A stretch of 64,000 nucleotides of DNA from Nocardioides soli. Lineage in GTDB: Bacteria; Actinomycetota; Actinomycetes; Propionibacteriales; Nocardioidaceae. Shown here piece after piece: positions 7,619-15,607 of this stretch. Both the position numbers and the translations under genes were made by a program. The notes under the pieces are model-generated. The model ran no database searches. It saw nothing but the letters and a program-made list of their open reading frames with translations, and was not told the origin of the DNA. Numbering within the stretch: position 1 is the first letter of the stretch; each line of letters opens with the position of its first letter. The stretch spans positions 310,501-374,500 of the forward strand of contig NZ_JACHWR010000003.1 of NCBI RefSeq assembly GCF_014191495.1, in the 5' to 3' direction.

Positions 7619-8798
7619 CGGCCGGAGCGAGCGCCGGCCGCGCGGGCCGGGCTGCGACGGCCAGCCGCCGCAGCTGGGGCAGCAGGTTGCGTCGGTTGGT
7701 CTCGGCCAGCCAGCCGTTGGGCAGCGACAGGCGCACGACCTTGTGCCACGCGCTCGCGACCTGACGCACCAGCGGTCGGGAGTTGTAGGGCAGGTCGAAC
7801 CGGGCGAACACCTCGCGCACGCGCGGCGCCACCTCGATGTACCGGTTGCTCGGCAGGTCGGGGAAGATGTGGTGCTCGATCTGGTGGGAGAGGTTGCCGG
7901 TCATCAGGTGCAGCAGCCGGGACCCGGAGATGTTCGCCGAGCCGAGCATCTGGCGCAGGTACCAGTGCCCGCGGCTCTCCCGCTCGTCGAGCTCGGCCTG
8001 CTCGAAGGTCGCGACCCCCTCGGGGAAGTGGCCGCACATGATCACCGAGTGGCTCCAGAGGTTGCGCGCCAAGTTGGCGGTCGCGTTCGCGGCCAGCGTC
8101 GAGCGCCAGGCCCGCCCGGAGAGGGCGGGGTAGACGACGAAGTCCTTGGCCAGTTGCCGGCGCACCTTCGCCAGGGCGACCTTGACCTCGGCCTTCTTCT
8201 CCGTGCTCATCTGCCGCTTGTCGCGCAGATGGTCGCCGAGGTCGAGATCGAACATCGTGATGCCGTACTCGAAGATGCACGCTGTCACGAAGTTCCACGC
8301 CGGCTGCACCAGGTAGCGGGGCTTCCACTCCTGGGCCTCGTCGACGCGCATGATGCCGTAGCCGAGGTCGTTGTCCTTGCCGAGGATGTTCGTGTACGTG
8401 TGGTGGGTCTCGTTGTGGGCGCGCTTCCACTGGGCGGCCGGGGAGGTGTGGTCCCACTCCCAGGTGCTCGAGTGGATCTTCGGATCGCGCATCCAGTCCC
8501 ACTGACCGTGCAGCACGTTGTGCCCGATCTCCATGTTGTCGAGCACCTTCGCGACGCTCAGCCCGGCCGTGCCGGCGACCCAGGCGAGCCGGTTGCGGCT
8601 GCCGAGCAGCAGCGCCCGGCTGCCGAGCTCGAGGATCCGCTGCACCCGGACCAGCCGGCGGATGTAGGCGGCGTCCGAGGCGCCGCGGGAGTCGAGGACG
8701 TCCTGGCGGATCCGGTCGAGCTCCGCGCCGAGGAGGTCGACCTCCTTCGAGGTGAGCCCGCCGGGGATGGTCGCGGGACGCTCGAGCAACGCGGTCAT
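7611..8798 (-). CDS. Membrane fatty acid (acyl-CoA) desaturase
   Basis: A 395-residue membrane di-iron desaturase, probably inserting a double bond into acyl-CoA or acyl-lipid chains (DesA3-like). The three histidine boxes are complete: H93-N-V-L-H97, H128-NET-H132-H133, and H305-QIE-H309-H310 followed by FPDLPSNR. No ferredoxin/reductase gene is adjacent, so electron donors must be encoded elsewhere. A TACCTT box 5 nt before the ATG (8804-8809, minus strand) suggests a near-leaderless transcript. Confidence 0.88.
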   Translation of the reverse strand: MTALLERPATIPGGLTSKEVDLLGAELDRIRQDVLDSRGASDAAYIRRLVRVQRILELGSRALLLGSRNRLAWVAGTAGLSVAKVLDNMEIGHNVLHGQWDWMRDPKIHSSTWEWDHTSPAAQWKRAHNETHHTYTNILGKDNDLGYGIMRVDEAQEWKPRYLVQPAWNFVTACIFEYGITMFDLDLGDHLRDKRQMSTEKKAEVKVALAKVRRQLAKDFVVYPALSGRAWRSTLAANATANLARNLWSHSVIMCGHFPEGVATFEQAELDERESRGHWYLRQMLGSANISGSRLLHLMTGNLSHQIEHHIFPDLPSNRYIEVAPRVREVFARFDLPYNSRPLVRQVASAWHKVVRLSLPNGWLAETNRRNLLPQLRRLAVAARPARPALAPAVS

Positions 8799-8859
8799 GT
8801 TTCAAGGTACCGCGCCGGGCGGGCGGGTACTGATTCGGCGTCGATGTCGGTCACGGAGG

Positions 8860-9537
8860 TCAGCGCGCGGCCAGGCCGTGCTCGTGGGCGAAGACCACGA
8901 TCTGCACCCGGTCGCGCAGCCCGAGCTTGCGCAGGATCGCGCCGACGTGGGTCTTGACGGTCGACTCGCTGAGGAAGACCCGGCCGGCGATCTCGCCGTT
9001 CGACAGGCCCGCGGCGACCGCCGCGAACACCTCGCGCTCCTTCTCGGTCAGCGAGAGGTACGCCGCGGGCGGCGCCGTTGGCGCCCGGAACTGGCTGTCG
9101 AGCAGCGTCGACAGGTCGGTGGGCGCGAGCACCGCGTTGCCCGCGTGCACGGTGCGGATCGCGTCGCGCAGCATGACCGGCGTGGTGCCCTTGAGCAGGA
9201 AGCCGCTGGCGCCGTACCGGATCGCGGCGGCGGCCCGGTCGTCGAGGTTGAACGTCGTGAGCACCACGACCCGGACCGGCCGCTCCCGGCGCGCGGCGCG
9301 GTCGGGCAGGAAGATCTGGCGGGTTGCCTCGACGCCGTCCATCTCGGGCATCCGGATGTCCATCAGCACGACGTCGGGCGAGAGCTCGTCGACCAGCTGG
9401 ACGGCCTCGATGCCGTCGGCGGCGGCGCCGACCACCTCCATGCCCTCCTGCGCGTCGACGATGACCCGGACGCCCTCGCGGAAGAGCTCCTGGTCGTCGA
9501 CGAGCAGCACCCGGATGGGCTCGGCCGGCGTGCTCAT
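8860..9537 (-). CDS. NarL/FixJ-type response regulator
   Basis: A 225-residue response regulator. The receiver domain has the acidic pair DD near residue 14, phospho-acceptor Asp60 (VVLMDIRMPEMDG), and the T/K switch residues in VLTTF and GFLLKGT. The C-terminal LuxR helix-turn-helix reads LTEKEREVFAAVAAGLSNGEIAGRVFLSESTVKTH. Its start overlaps the upstream kinase stop by 4 bp, so the pair is co-translated. Targets are unknown; the adjacent vanX-alr-ddl genes are candidates by position only. Confidence 0.92.
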   Translation of the reverse strand: MSTPAEPIRVLLVDDQELFREGVRVIVDAQEGMEVVGAAADGIEAVQLVDELSPDVVLMDIRMPEMDGVEATRQIFLPDRAARRERPVRVVVLTTFNLDDRAAAAIRYGASGFLLKGTTPVMLRDAIRTVHAGNAVLAPTDLSTLLDSQFRAPTAPPAAYLSLTEKEREVFAAVAAGLSNGEIAGRVFLSESTVKTHVGAILRKLGLRDRVQIVVFAHEHGLAAR

Positions 9538-10796
9538 CGCGACCTCACCGGCACCCACGCCGTCGCGGTGAAGGTCGGCGGATCGGTGCGCCGGCGTACG
9601 TCGAGCCGGCCGCCCACCGCCTCGAGCCGGCGGCGCATGCCGTCGATGCCCTGGCCCCCGGAGACCGTCGGGTCGCCGGCATCGGGAGGCTCGGCGGGGA
9701 CGGCGAGCGGCCGGGTCTCGTCGGTGGTGGTGTCGATCGTGTTCTGCACCTCGATGCGCAGGTCGCCCTCCCAGTGTCGCTCGACCAGCACCGGCCGGTC
9801 GCGCCGGCCGTGCTTGATGGCATTGGTCAGCATCTCCTGGAGCACCCGGAAGGCCACCACCTCGAGCTCCGGCGGCATCGGGTGCGGGGTACCGACCTCG
9901 GTGGTGACCACCTCGTGGCCGCTCGCGCGCACGCCGTCGACGAGGCTGTCCAGGTCGGCGTGCCGGGCGCGCGGTGCGGGGACGCCGGAGGTGTTCGCGG
10001 CCGTGGATGCCAGCACCTGCCGGACGTCGTCGAGCGAGCTGCGCGCGGAGGTCGCGATGTTCTCCATGGTCTGCTTCAGCCGCTGGGTGTCGGCGTCCTC
10101 GAGGTACTGCGCCGACTCGGCCTGGGCGAGGATCACCGCCAGCGAGTGTCCGACGACGTCGTGCACGTCGCGGGCCAGCCGAGCCTGCTCCTCTCGCAGC
10201 TGCGCGATCTCCTCGGCCTGGTCGCGCTCGGCCTCGGCGACCACCTGGGAGGCCCGCGACTGCTGCGCCCGCGCCGAGAACCGCAGCGCCAGTCCGGCCA
10301 GCCACGGCACGCCGAGCACCGCCATCCCGGCGACCGCGGCGGTGACCTGCCAGCGGTCGCCGAAGCGCGAGGTCTGGTCGACGAGGGCCTGGAAGCCCGC
10401 CGTGTCGAGTGCGGCGTAGAAGACCCCCGAGTCGATCCAGTAGACCGTGATCACGGCGGCCAGCGGGATCGACATGGCGCTGAGCCAGACGGTGCCGGCG
10501 CTGCCCCAGCGGGCGGTGCCGAAGGCGACCGCGGCGATCGCCAGCTCGATCATCAGCAGCTGGGTGCCGGTGACGACCTGCATCGCGCAGACCACCCACA
10601 CCACGGCGAGGGCGGCCGCCGGCAGGTGCCGGGAGAGCGACACCGCGATCGCGATGCCGACCACGACCAGCAGCAGGGCGGGGCGCGGGTCGCCGACGTA
10701 GTAGTACGGGTCGATGTTGAAGACCTCGAGCACCCCGAGGAGGAGCACGAGCAGGCCCGCGCCGAGGTCGGGCAGCCACGGGCGCCAGGCGGTCAT
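9534..10796 (-). CDS. Sensor histidine kinase (HisKA_3/DesK type)
   Basis: A 420-residue kinase with an N-terminal block of five or six membrane segments (to about residue 175), a short coiled linker, the dimerisation box ARDVHDVVGHSLAVI (His about 212) and an HATPase_c domain (LTNAIKHG, GGQGIDGMRRRLEAVGG). No extracytoplasmic ligand domain is present, so it probably senses a membrane or cytosolic cue. The ATG at 10796 is used; an in-frame GTG at 10838 adds 14 residues. It pairs with the downstream regulator through a 4-bp overlap. Confidence 0.9.
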   Translation of the reverse strand: MTAWRPWLPDLGAGLLVLLLGVLEVFNIDPYYYVGDPRPALLLVVVGIAIAVSLSRHLPAAALAVVWVVCAMQVVTGTQLLMIELAIAAVAFGTARWGSAGTVWLSAMSIPLAAVITVYWIDSGVFYAALDTAGFQALVDQTSRFGDRWQVTAAVAGMAVLGVPWLAGLALRFSARAQQSRASQVVAEAERDQAEEIAQLREEQARLARDVHDVVGHSLAVILAQAESAQYLEDADTQRLKQTMENIATSARSSLDDVRQVLASTAANTSGVPAPRARHADLDSLVDGVRASGHEVVTTEVGTPHPMPPELEVVAFRVLQEMLTNAIKHGRRDRPVLVERHWEGDLRIEVQNTIDTTTDETRPLAVPAEPPDAGDPTVSGGQGIDGMRRRLEAVGGRLDVRRRTDPPTFTATAWVPVRSR

Positions 10797-10883
10797 GGCG
10801 CGGCCACGGCGCACGAGGGACCGGTCACGATGGTCCACCCTGCCAGGTCGCTGGCCAGGGCGCTGCGTCGGTCGGGACGCCGC

Positions 10884-11822
10884 TCACCGGTGGGCGCCGC
10901 GGACCAGCTCGTCGAGCAGCTCGGGGTAGGAGAGCCCGGCGGCCGCGAACATCCGCGGCACCTGGGAGTGCTCGGTCATCCCCGGCACGGTGTTCACCTC
11001 GTTGAGCACCGGCCCGTCCTCGGTCAGGAAGAAGTCGACGCGGGCCACGCCGGAGCACGCCAGGGCGTCGTACGCCGTGAGTGCGGCGTCCTCGAGCGCC
11101 TTGGCGTCGACCTCGTCGAGCCGAGCGGGGACCCGGAAGTCGGCGTGGCCGCCGTACTTCGCGTCGTAGTCGAAGAGCCCGTCGGTGACGATCTCGAGCG
11201 CCGGCGCGGCGACGAGGGTGCCGTCGGCACAGCGCAGCACCGCGACGTCGATCTCGCGGCCGGTGACGACGTCCTCGACCAGCACCCGGTCGTCGAGGGC
11301 GAGAGCGGCCTCGAGCGCCGGTCGCAGCTGTTCGGGCGCGGCGGCGAGGCCGACGCCTTGGCTCGACCCCGCGGCGACCGGCTTCACGACGACCGGATGG
11401 GTCCAGCGCAGGTGCGCGGCCGTCGCGGCCGTGACCAGCGTGCCGGGCGCGGTCGCGATGCCGACCGCCGCGGCGACGAGCTTGGTCGCCCACTTGTCCA
11501 TGGCAAGCGCGCCGGCGCGGACGCCCGAGCCGACGTACGGGAGGCCGGCGAGCTCGCACAGCGCCGCGAGCGCGCCGTCCTCGCCGCGCGGGCCGTGCAC
11601 GACCGGGAACACCACGTCGCAGCCGCGCAGCACGTGGGCCGCGCCGCTGAGCCCGATCGGCCGCAGGCCGCGGTCGCGCCAGGTGCCGTCGCGGCCGATG
11701 GTGAGCGGCACCACGTCGTACGTCGCGGGGTCGAGCGCCGCCGCGACCGAGGCCGCGGAGGCGAGGGAGACGTCGTGCTCGCAGTTCTGCCCGCCGCCGA
11801 TGACGGCGACCCGCGTCCTCAT
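10884..11822 (-). CDS. D-alanine-D-X ligase (Ddl/Van family)
   Basis: A 312-residue ATP-grasp ligase joining two D-amino acids for peptidoglycan. Signatures are GGGQNCEHDVSLASA, VVHGPRGEDG, ALAMDKW, KPVAAGSSQGVG and the omega-loop DAKYGGHADFRVPARL. The wording GSSQGVG and AD-F-R-VPAR is closer to VanC/VanG-type ligases than to housekeeping DdlB (GSSVGM; T-x-Y-xx-PA). Second-substrate specificity (D-Ala or D-Ser) is therefore open. It overlaps alr by 4 bp. Confidence 0.85.
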   Translation of the reverse strand: MRTRVAVIGGGQNCEHDVSLASAASVAAALDPATYDVVPLTIGRDGTWRDRGLRPIGLSGAAHVLRGCDVVFPVVHGPRGEDGALAALCELAGLPYVGSGVRAGALAMDKWATKLVAAAVGIATAPGTLVTAATAAHLRWTHPVVVKPVAAGSSQGVGLAAAPEQLRPALEAALALDDRVLVEDVVTGREIDVAVLRCADGTLVAAPALEIVTDGLFDYDAKYGGHADFRVPARLDEVDAKALEDAALTAYDALACSGVARVDFFLTEDGPVLNEVNTVPGMTEHSQVPRMFAAAGLSYPELLDELVRGAHR

Positions 11823-12976
11823 GCGAGGCTCCGCAGGTGCGGCACCGCGAGGGTGCGCCGCTCGACCCGGGCGCCGATGCCGGTCACGATCTCGTGCTCG
11901 ATGGTGCCGGACCAGCGGGCCCACTCGGCCACGGTCGGCTCGCCGTGGCCGCCGGGGCCGAAGACCGTCACGGTCTCGCCGAGGTCGACGGCCCGGCCGA
12001 GGTCGACGACGAGCTGGTCCATCGAGATCCGGCCGACGACGGGCCGGCGCACCCCGCGGACCAGGACCTCCGCGCGCCCGGAGGCGGTCCGGGGCAGGCC
12101 GTCGGCGTACCCGAGCGGCACCAGCCCGAGGTACGTCGCGGTCGCCGTGCGGTGGGCGTGGCCGTACCCGACCGGGGTGCCGCCGCGCACCCGCCGCACC
12201 TGCGTCACCGGCGCCGTGAGCGTCATCGGCGGGCACAGGTCGGCGGTGTGCGACGGGTCGATGCCGACCAGGCCGGCGCCGACGCGGCACATCGTGTGGT
12301 GGGCCCGAGGGTCGGTCAGGGTGGCGGCCGTCGCGGCGAGGTGGCGCTCCCGCGGGCGCAGGCCGGCGGCGCGCGCGATCTCGATCGCCCACGCGAACCG
12401 GGTCCGGCCCCGGGCGTTGCAGTCGTCGCCCGGGTCGTCGGCGCAGCCGAGGTGCCCCATGACGCCGACGACCTCGACCTCGCCGCGCTGCTCGGCCCGG
12501 CGGGCCGTGCGGCAGAGCTGGGTCCAGATCGCCGGGTCCGCGCCGTCGCGGGCCATGCCGGCGTCGACGTGCAGGTGGACCCGGTGCCGGCCGGGTGCCT
12601 CCGCCACCGCGGCCAGGTGCTGCAGGCCGGGCACGGCCACGTCGACGTCCCACGCGGCTGCCGCCGCCCAGTCGGCGTCCACGGGGTTGAGCCAGCTGAG
12701 GATCGGTGCGGCGAGGCCCGCGTCGCGCAGCGGCCAGGCCTCCTCGAGGCTGGTCACGCCGAGGCGGGTGGCGCCGTGGGCGAGCGCGGTGCGTGCCACG
12801 TCGAGGGCTCCGTGGCCGAAGCCGTCGGCCTTGACGACCGCCATCAGCTCGCCGGCGGCGCGGTCGGCCAGCAGTCGGGTGTTGCGGGCGACGGCGGCGA
12901 GGTCGATCGTCAGTCGGGGGCGCGACCGTGGGGCGATCCGGGGCAGCACGGCGACGCGGCGCTCCGCGGCGGTCAT
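11819..12976 (-). CDS. alr: Alanine racemase
   Basis: A 385-residue fold-type III PLP racemase. PLP Lys49 lies in AVVKADGFGHGALDV, and the catalytic Tyr lies in the VGYGHAHR region, followed by PLGYADGLPR. It makes D-Ala for the neighbouring ligase. It lacks the membrane domain of VanT serine racemases. 4-bp overlaps on both sides (vanX-like upstream, ligase downstream) indicate one operon. A paralogue is likely elsewhere in the genome. Confidence 0.9.
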   Translation of the reverse strand: MTAAERRVAVLPRIAPRSRPRLTIDLAAVARNTRLLADRAAGELMAVVKADGFGHGALDVARTALAHGATRLGVTSLEEAWPLRDAGLAAPILSWLNPVDADWAAAAAWDVDVAVPGLQHLAAVAEAPGRHRVHLHVDAGMARDGADPAIWTQLCRTARRAEQRGEVEVVGVMGHLGCADDPGDDCNARGRTRFAWAIEIARAAGLRPRERHLAATAATLTDPRAHHTMCRVGAGLVGIDPSHTADLCPPMTLTAPVTQVRRVRGGTPVGYGHAHRTATATYLGLVPLGYADGLPRTASGRAEVLVRGVRRPVVGRISMDQLVVDLGRAVDLGETVTVFGPGGHGEPTVAEWARWSGTIEHEIVTGIGARVERRTLAVPHLRSLA

Positions 12977-13596
12977 GCCGCCACCGCCGCGGCGAGCGGG
13001 CCGTAGCAGGAGTGCTGGGCCCCCGTCGCCAGCGCCCAGTAGCGGTCGCCGAAGCTCCAGTGCCACCACTCGGTCGGGTAGTTCACCAGCCCCTGATCGC
13101 CGAGCACCTGCGCCAGCAGATCCCGGTGGGCGCGGGCGTCCGCGCCGATCCCGTCCGCGGCGAACCAGCACCGACCGTCACTCGCCTCGGGCGTCGCGTC
13201 AATCGGCGTCCCGAGGTCGAGCTCCTCGCCGCACACGTCGACGAGGGTCAGGTCGACCGCGGCGCCGGCCACGTGCGGCGCCACGTCGACGGGGGAGACG
13301 AACCGGCTGGTCAGCCGCTCGAGCTCCCCGGCACCGATCCCCGGGTGCAGCCCACAGAGCTCCGCGGCGTACGACGCGATGATCTCGCGCTGCTGCTCGA
13401 CCGGGCGGAAGCCCTCCACGACCCGCAGCCGCAGCCCGGCCGGCAGCAGCCGGTCGGCGGCCACCAGCCGCTGCGCCAGCCCGGCGCGCACCAGCGCCCC
13501 GGCCGGGGAGAGGTCGCGCGGCAGCAGGACCAGCGGCTCGCCGCACTCGACCACGGGCACGGCCCGGACCCGCGGGTCCGACAGCAGGATCGTCAT
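12973..13596 (-). CDS. D-Ala-D-Ala dipeptidase, VanX-like (M15D)
   Basis: A 207-residue zinc dipeptidase. Motifs are VEGFRPVEQQ, the zinc site PHVAGAAVDLTL (H-x6-D) and the C-terminal EWWHWSF with the catalytic Glu and third zinc His. VanX-type enzymes cut D-Ala-D-Ala; here it could recycle D-Ala or remove dipeptide during cell-wall remodelling. The ATG at 13596 is preceded by a TAGCGT box. Upstream in-frame codons would run into a palindrome. First gene of the vanX-alr-ddl operon. Confidence 0.87.
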   Translation of the reverse strand: MTILLSDPRVRAVPVVECGEPLVLLPRDLSPAGALVRAGLAQRLVAADRLLPAGLRLRVVEGFRPVEQQREIIASYAAELCGLHPGIGAGELERLTSRFVSPVDVAPHVAGAAVDLTLVDVCGEELDLGTPIDATPEASDGRCWFAADGIGADARAHRDLLAQVLGDQGLVNYPTEWWHWSFGDRYWALATGAQHSCYGPLAAAVAA

Positions 13597-13603
13597 GCCG
13601 ACA

Positions 13604-13609
13604 ACGCTA
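13604..13609 (-). promoter_or_regulatory. -10 box of the vanX-alr-ddl operon, leaderless type
   Basis: On the minus strand TAGCGT ends 7 nt before the ATG at 13596, predicting a transcript that starts at or near the start codon. Confidence 0.6.
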
Positions 13610-13664
13610 GGAATCCGGGAGTGCCGCCGCCTCCACCTCAGGTGCCGGTCGACTGTCTCCAAGT

Positions 13665-13716
13665 GCCGAGTTGGCGCCAGATTCCCCCGGCAGGCGGAAT
13701 CTGGCGCCAACTCGGC
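13665..13716. terminator. 21-bp inverted repeat after the chelatase gene
   Basis: GCCGAGTTGGCGCCAGATTC plus one base (13665-13685) is exactly repeated in inverse at 13696-13716 around a 10-base loop. A third partial copy, AATCTGGCGCC, follows at 13720-13730. It lies 31 bp past the end of the minus-strand chelatase gene, fitting a U-less terminator. The nested GGCGCC also makes it REP-like. Confidence 0.6.
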
Positions 13717-13747
13717 TGAAATCTGGCGCCGGCTCGCGGCGGTGGGG

Positions 13748-14491
13748 TCAGACCGGGACGAGCTCGACCGCGCCGACGGCGTACCGGGCCAGGATGGTGC
13801 GGGCCAGCTCCGGGTGGGCGCCCAGCGGCTCGGACACGGCGACCGCGCCGGCCTCGAGGGCGAGCTCGGCGGCCCGGTCCGGCAGGAAGCCGGGCGCGAG
13901 GAACAGCGAGGCCACGGCGACGTGGCGGCGTCCCTCGGCGCGGAAGGCGCGCACGGCCTCGCCGGCGGCCGGCGGGGCGGCCGAGGCGAACGCCGCGGTC
14001 ACCGGCAGCTTGTGCCGCGTGCCCCAGACCCGCGCCAGGCGGGCGACCGCCTGGTTGGCGAGCGGGTCGCTGGAGCCGGCCGCGGCGAGCACCAGCGCGT
14101 CGAGCTCGCGCACCCGCGACGCCTTGAGCGCCTCGCGCATCCGGACGTCGAGCACCTCGAGGAACTGCGCCTCGAGGCCGAGGATCGAGGTGGCGTGGAA
14201 CTTCACGCCCTCGTGCCGGGCGCTGGCCTCGGCGATCGCACCGGGCACGTCGACCTTGGCGTGGTAGGCCTGGGTGAGCAGCAGTGGCACCACCACGATC
14301 TCCTCGTGACCGGCCTTCACCAGGCGGTCCACGACCGTCTGGAAGGACGGTCGGGAGAGCTCGAGGAACGCCGGCTCCACCTTGAGGTCCGGGCGCATCG
14401 CCTTGACCTCGTCGACGAGTGCCTTGATCGTGGCGGCGGACCGCGGGTCACGGCTTCCGTGAGCCAGGGCCACCAGAGCAGGAGCAGTCAT
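13748..14491 (-). CDS. Sirohydrochlorin ferrochelatase (CbiX/SirB-like)
   Basis: A 247-residue class II chelatase with two CbiX repeats. The first is ALVALAHGSRDPRS with ELSRPSF and PLLLTQAYHAKVD; the second is ALVLAAAGSSDPLAN with ASLFLAPGFLPDR. It would insert Fe2+ into sirohydrochlorin to make the siroheme needed by the sulfite reductase encoded upstream. AAGGAGG precedes the ATG by 7 nt. It ends the sulfite-reduction operon, 127 bp after cysH. Cobaltochelatase use is an alternative. Confidence 0.87.
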   Translation of the reverse strand: MTAPALVALAHGSRDPRSAATIKALVDEVKAMRPDLKVEPAFLELSRPSFQTVVDRLVKAGHEEIVVVPLLLTQAYHAKVDVPGAIAEASARHEGVKFHATSILGLEAQFLEVLDVRMREALKASRVRELDALVLAAAGSSDPLANQAVARLARVWGTRHKLPVTAAFASAAPPAAGEAVRAFRAEGRRHVAVASLFLAPGFLPDRAAELALEAGAVAVSEPLGAHPELARTILARYAVGAVELVPV

Positions 14492-14618
14492 CGCACTGCC
14501 TCCTTGTCTGTGCGTGATGATGCAGGGATCTGCCTGTCGAGTGCAGGGACGGCCACGCTGCCGGCCTGCGGAGTGGGGATCCTCGGATCGAGGAGGTCGT
14601 TCTGCGACCGTCTCGAAA

Positions 14619-15365
14619 TCATGAGTGGATCCCGCACTCGGTCTTGTTGGTGCCGGCCCAGCGGCCGCTGCGCGGGTCCTCGCCCGGCGCGACGCGGCGC
14701 GTGCAGGGCCAGCATCCGATCGAGGGGTAGCCGTCGTACGCGAGCGGGTTCACCAGGACGCCGTTCTCGGCGATGTAGCGGTCCACCTGCTCGTCGCTCC
14801 ACCGGGCCAGGGGGGAGACCTTGACCTTCTGCTTCTTGGCGTCCCAGCCGATCACCGGCGCGATCACCCGGTTGTGCGTCTCGGCGCGGCGCAGCCCCGT
14901 CGCCCAGGCGTCGTACCCGGCGAGGGCGTCGGCCAGCGGCTGTACCTTGCGGAGCTTGCAGCACAGGTCGGGGTCGGTCTTGTACAGGTCCTTGCCGTAC
15001 GCCGCGTCCTGCTCGGCGACCGACTGCACGGGGGTGATCGTGAGCAGGTTGACCGGCAGCGTCGCCTGGACCGCGTCGCGGGTGCCGATGGTCTCGACGA
15101 AGTGGTAGCCCGTGTCGAGGAAGACCACATCGACGCCCGGAGCGACCTTCGAGGTGATGTCGGCGAGCACGGCGTCGGCCATCGAGGAGGTCACGCAGAA
15201 GCGCCCGCCGAACGTCGCGACCGCCCACTCGATGATGTGCTCCGCCGGGGCCAGCTCGAGCTCGGCGCCCCAATGGGACACCAGCTCGCGCAGCTCCTCC
15301 GGGGTGCGCCCGTCGGTCGTGGTCCCGCGGTTGTTGCGCGCGGTGATCGTGGTCGCGGCCGTCAT
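14619..15365 (-). CDS. cysH: APS/PAPS reductase
   Basis: A 248-residue reductase converting APS (or PAPS) to sulfite. The nucleotide-binding core has FCVTSSMADAVL and FLDTGYHFVET. Cys pairs in LCCKLRKVQPL and GCWPCTRR indicate a 4Fe-4S assimilatory APS-type enzyme. The C-terminal TECGIHS carries the catalytic Cys. The start at 15365 overlaps the upstream zinc-ribbon gene by 4 bp; no Shine-Dalgarno is seen, so translation is probably coupled. Confidence 0.93.
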   Translation of the reverse strand: MTAATTITARNNRGTTTDGRTPEELRELVSHWGAELELAPAEHIIEWAVATFGGRFCVTSSMADAVLADITSKVAPGVDVVFLDTGYHFVETIGTRDAVQATLPVNLLTITPVQSVAEQDAAYGKDLYKTDPDLCCKLRKVQPLADALAGYDAWATGLRRAETHNRVIAPVIGWDAKKQKVKVSPLARWSDEQVDRYIAENGVLVNPLAYDGYPSIGCWPCTRRVAPGEDPRSGRWAGTNKTECGIHS

Positions 15366-15556
15366 GACGCGCCCCCGCGAGAGCCGGAGGGGTCGACGAG
15401 CCCGAGCATGGTCAGCCGGAAGGCGCGCAGGCAGCCGCGGCACTCCCAGGTGCCGTGCGGTGAGGAGACCTCGCCGGTCTCGGAGACGACCTCGTGCGGG
15501 CGCAGGTCCTCCTCCCCGCAGTACGGGCAGTGGAAGGGGACGGCGCGCTCAGTCAT
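15362..15556 (-). CDS. Small zinc-ribbon protein of the sulfite-reduction operon
   Basis: A 64-residue protein with two CxxC knuckles (FHCPYCGEED and WECRGCLRAF), so probably one structural zinc. It lies between sulfite reductase and cysH and overlaps cysH by 4 bp. Comparable small ORFs occur at this place in other actinobacterial cysteine operons. The function is not established; assembly of, or electron transfer to, the neighbouring iron-sulfur enzymes is only a guess. Confidence 0.75.
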   Translation of the reverse strand: MTERAVPFHCPYCGEEDLRPHEVVSETGEVSSPHGTWECRGCLRAFRLTMLGLVDPSGSRGGAS

Positions 15557-15607
15557 GTCGGGGTCCCCGCCGGAACCGAGCGAAGCGAGTGTTCTGGTGG
15601 GGTGTTC

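Noticed and set aside
8860..13596. Classical vanHAX vancomycin-resistance cluster
   Set aside because: No D-lactate dehydrogenase (VanH), no VanR/VanS-type pair, and the ligase lacks the VanA/B-type omega loop.
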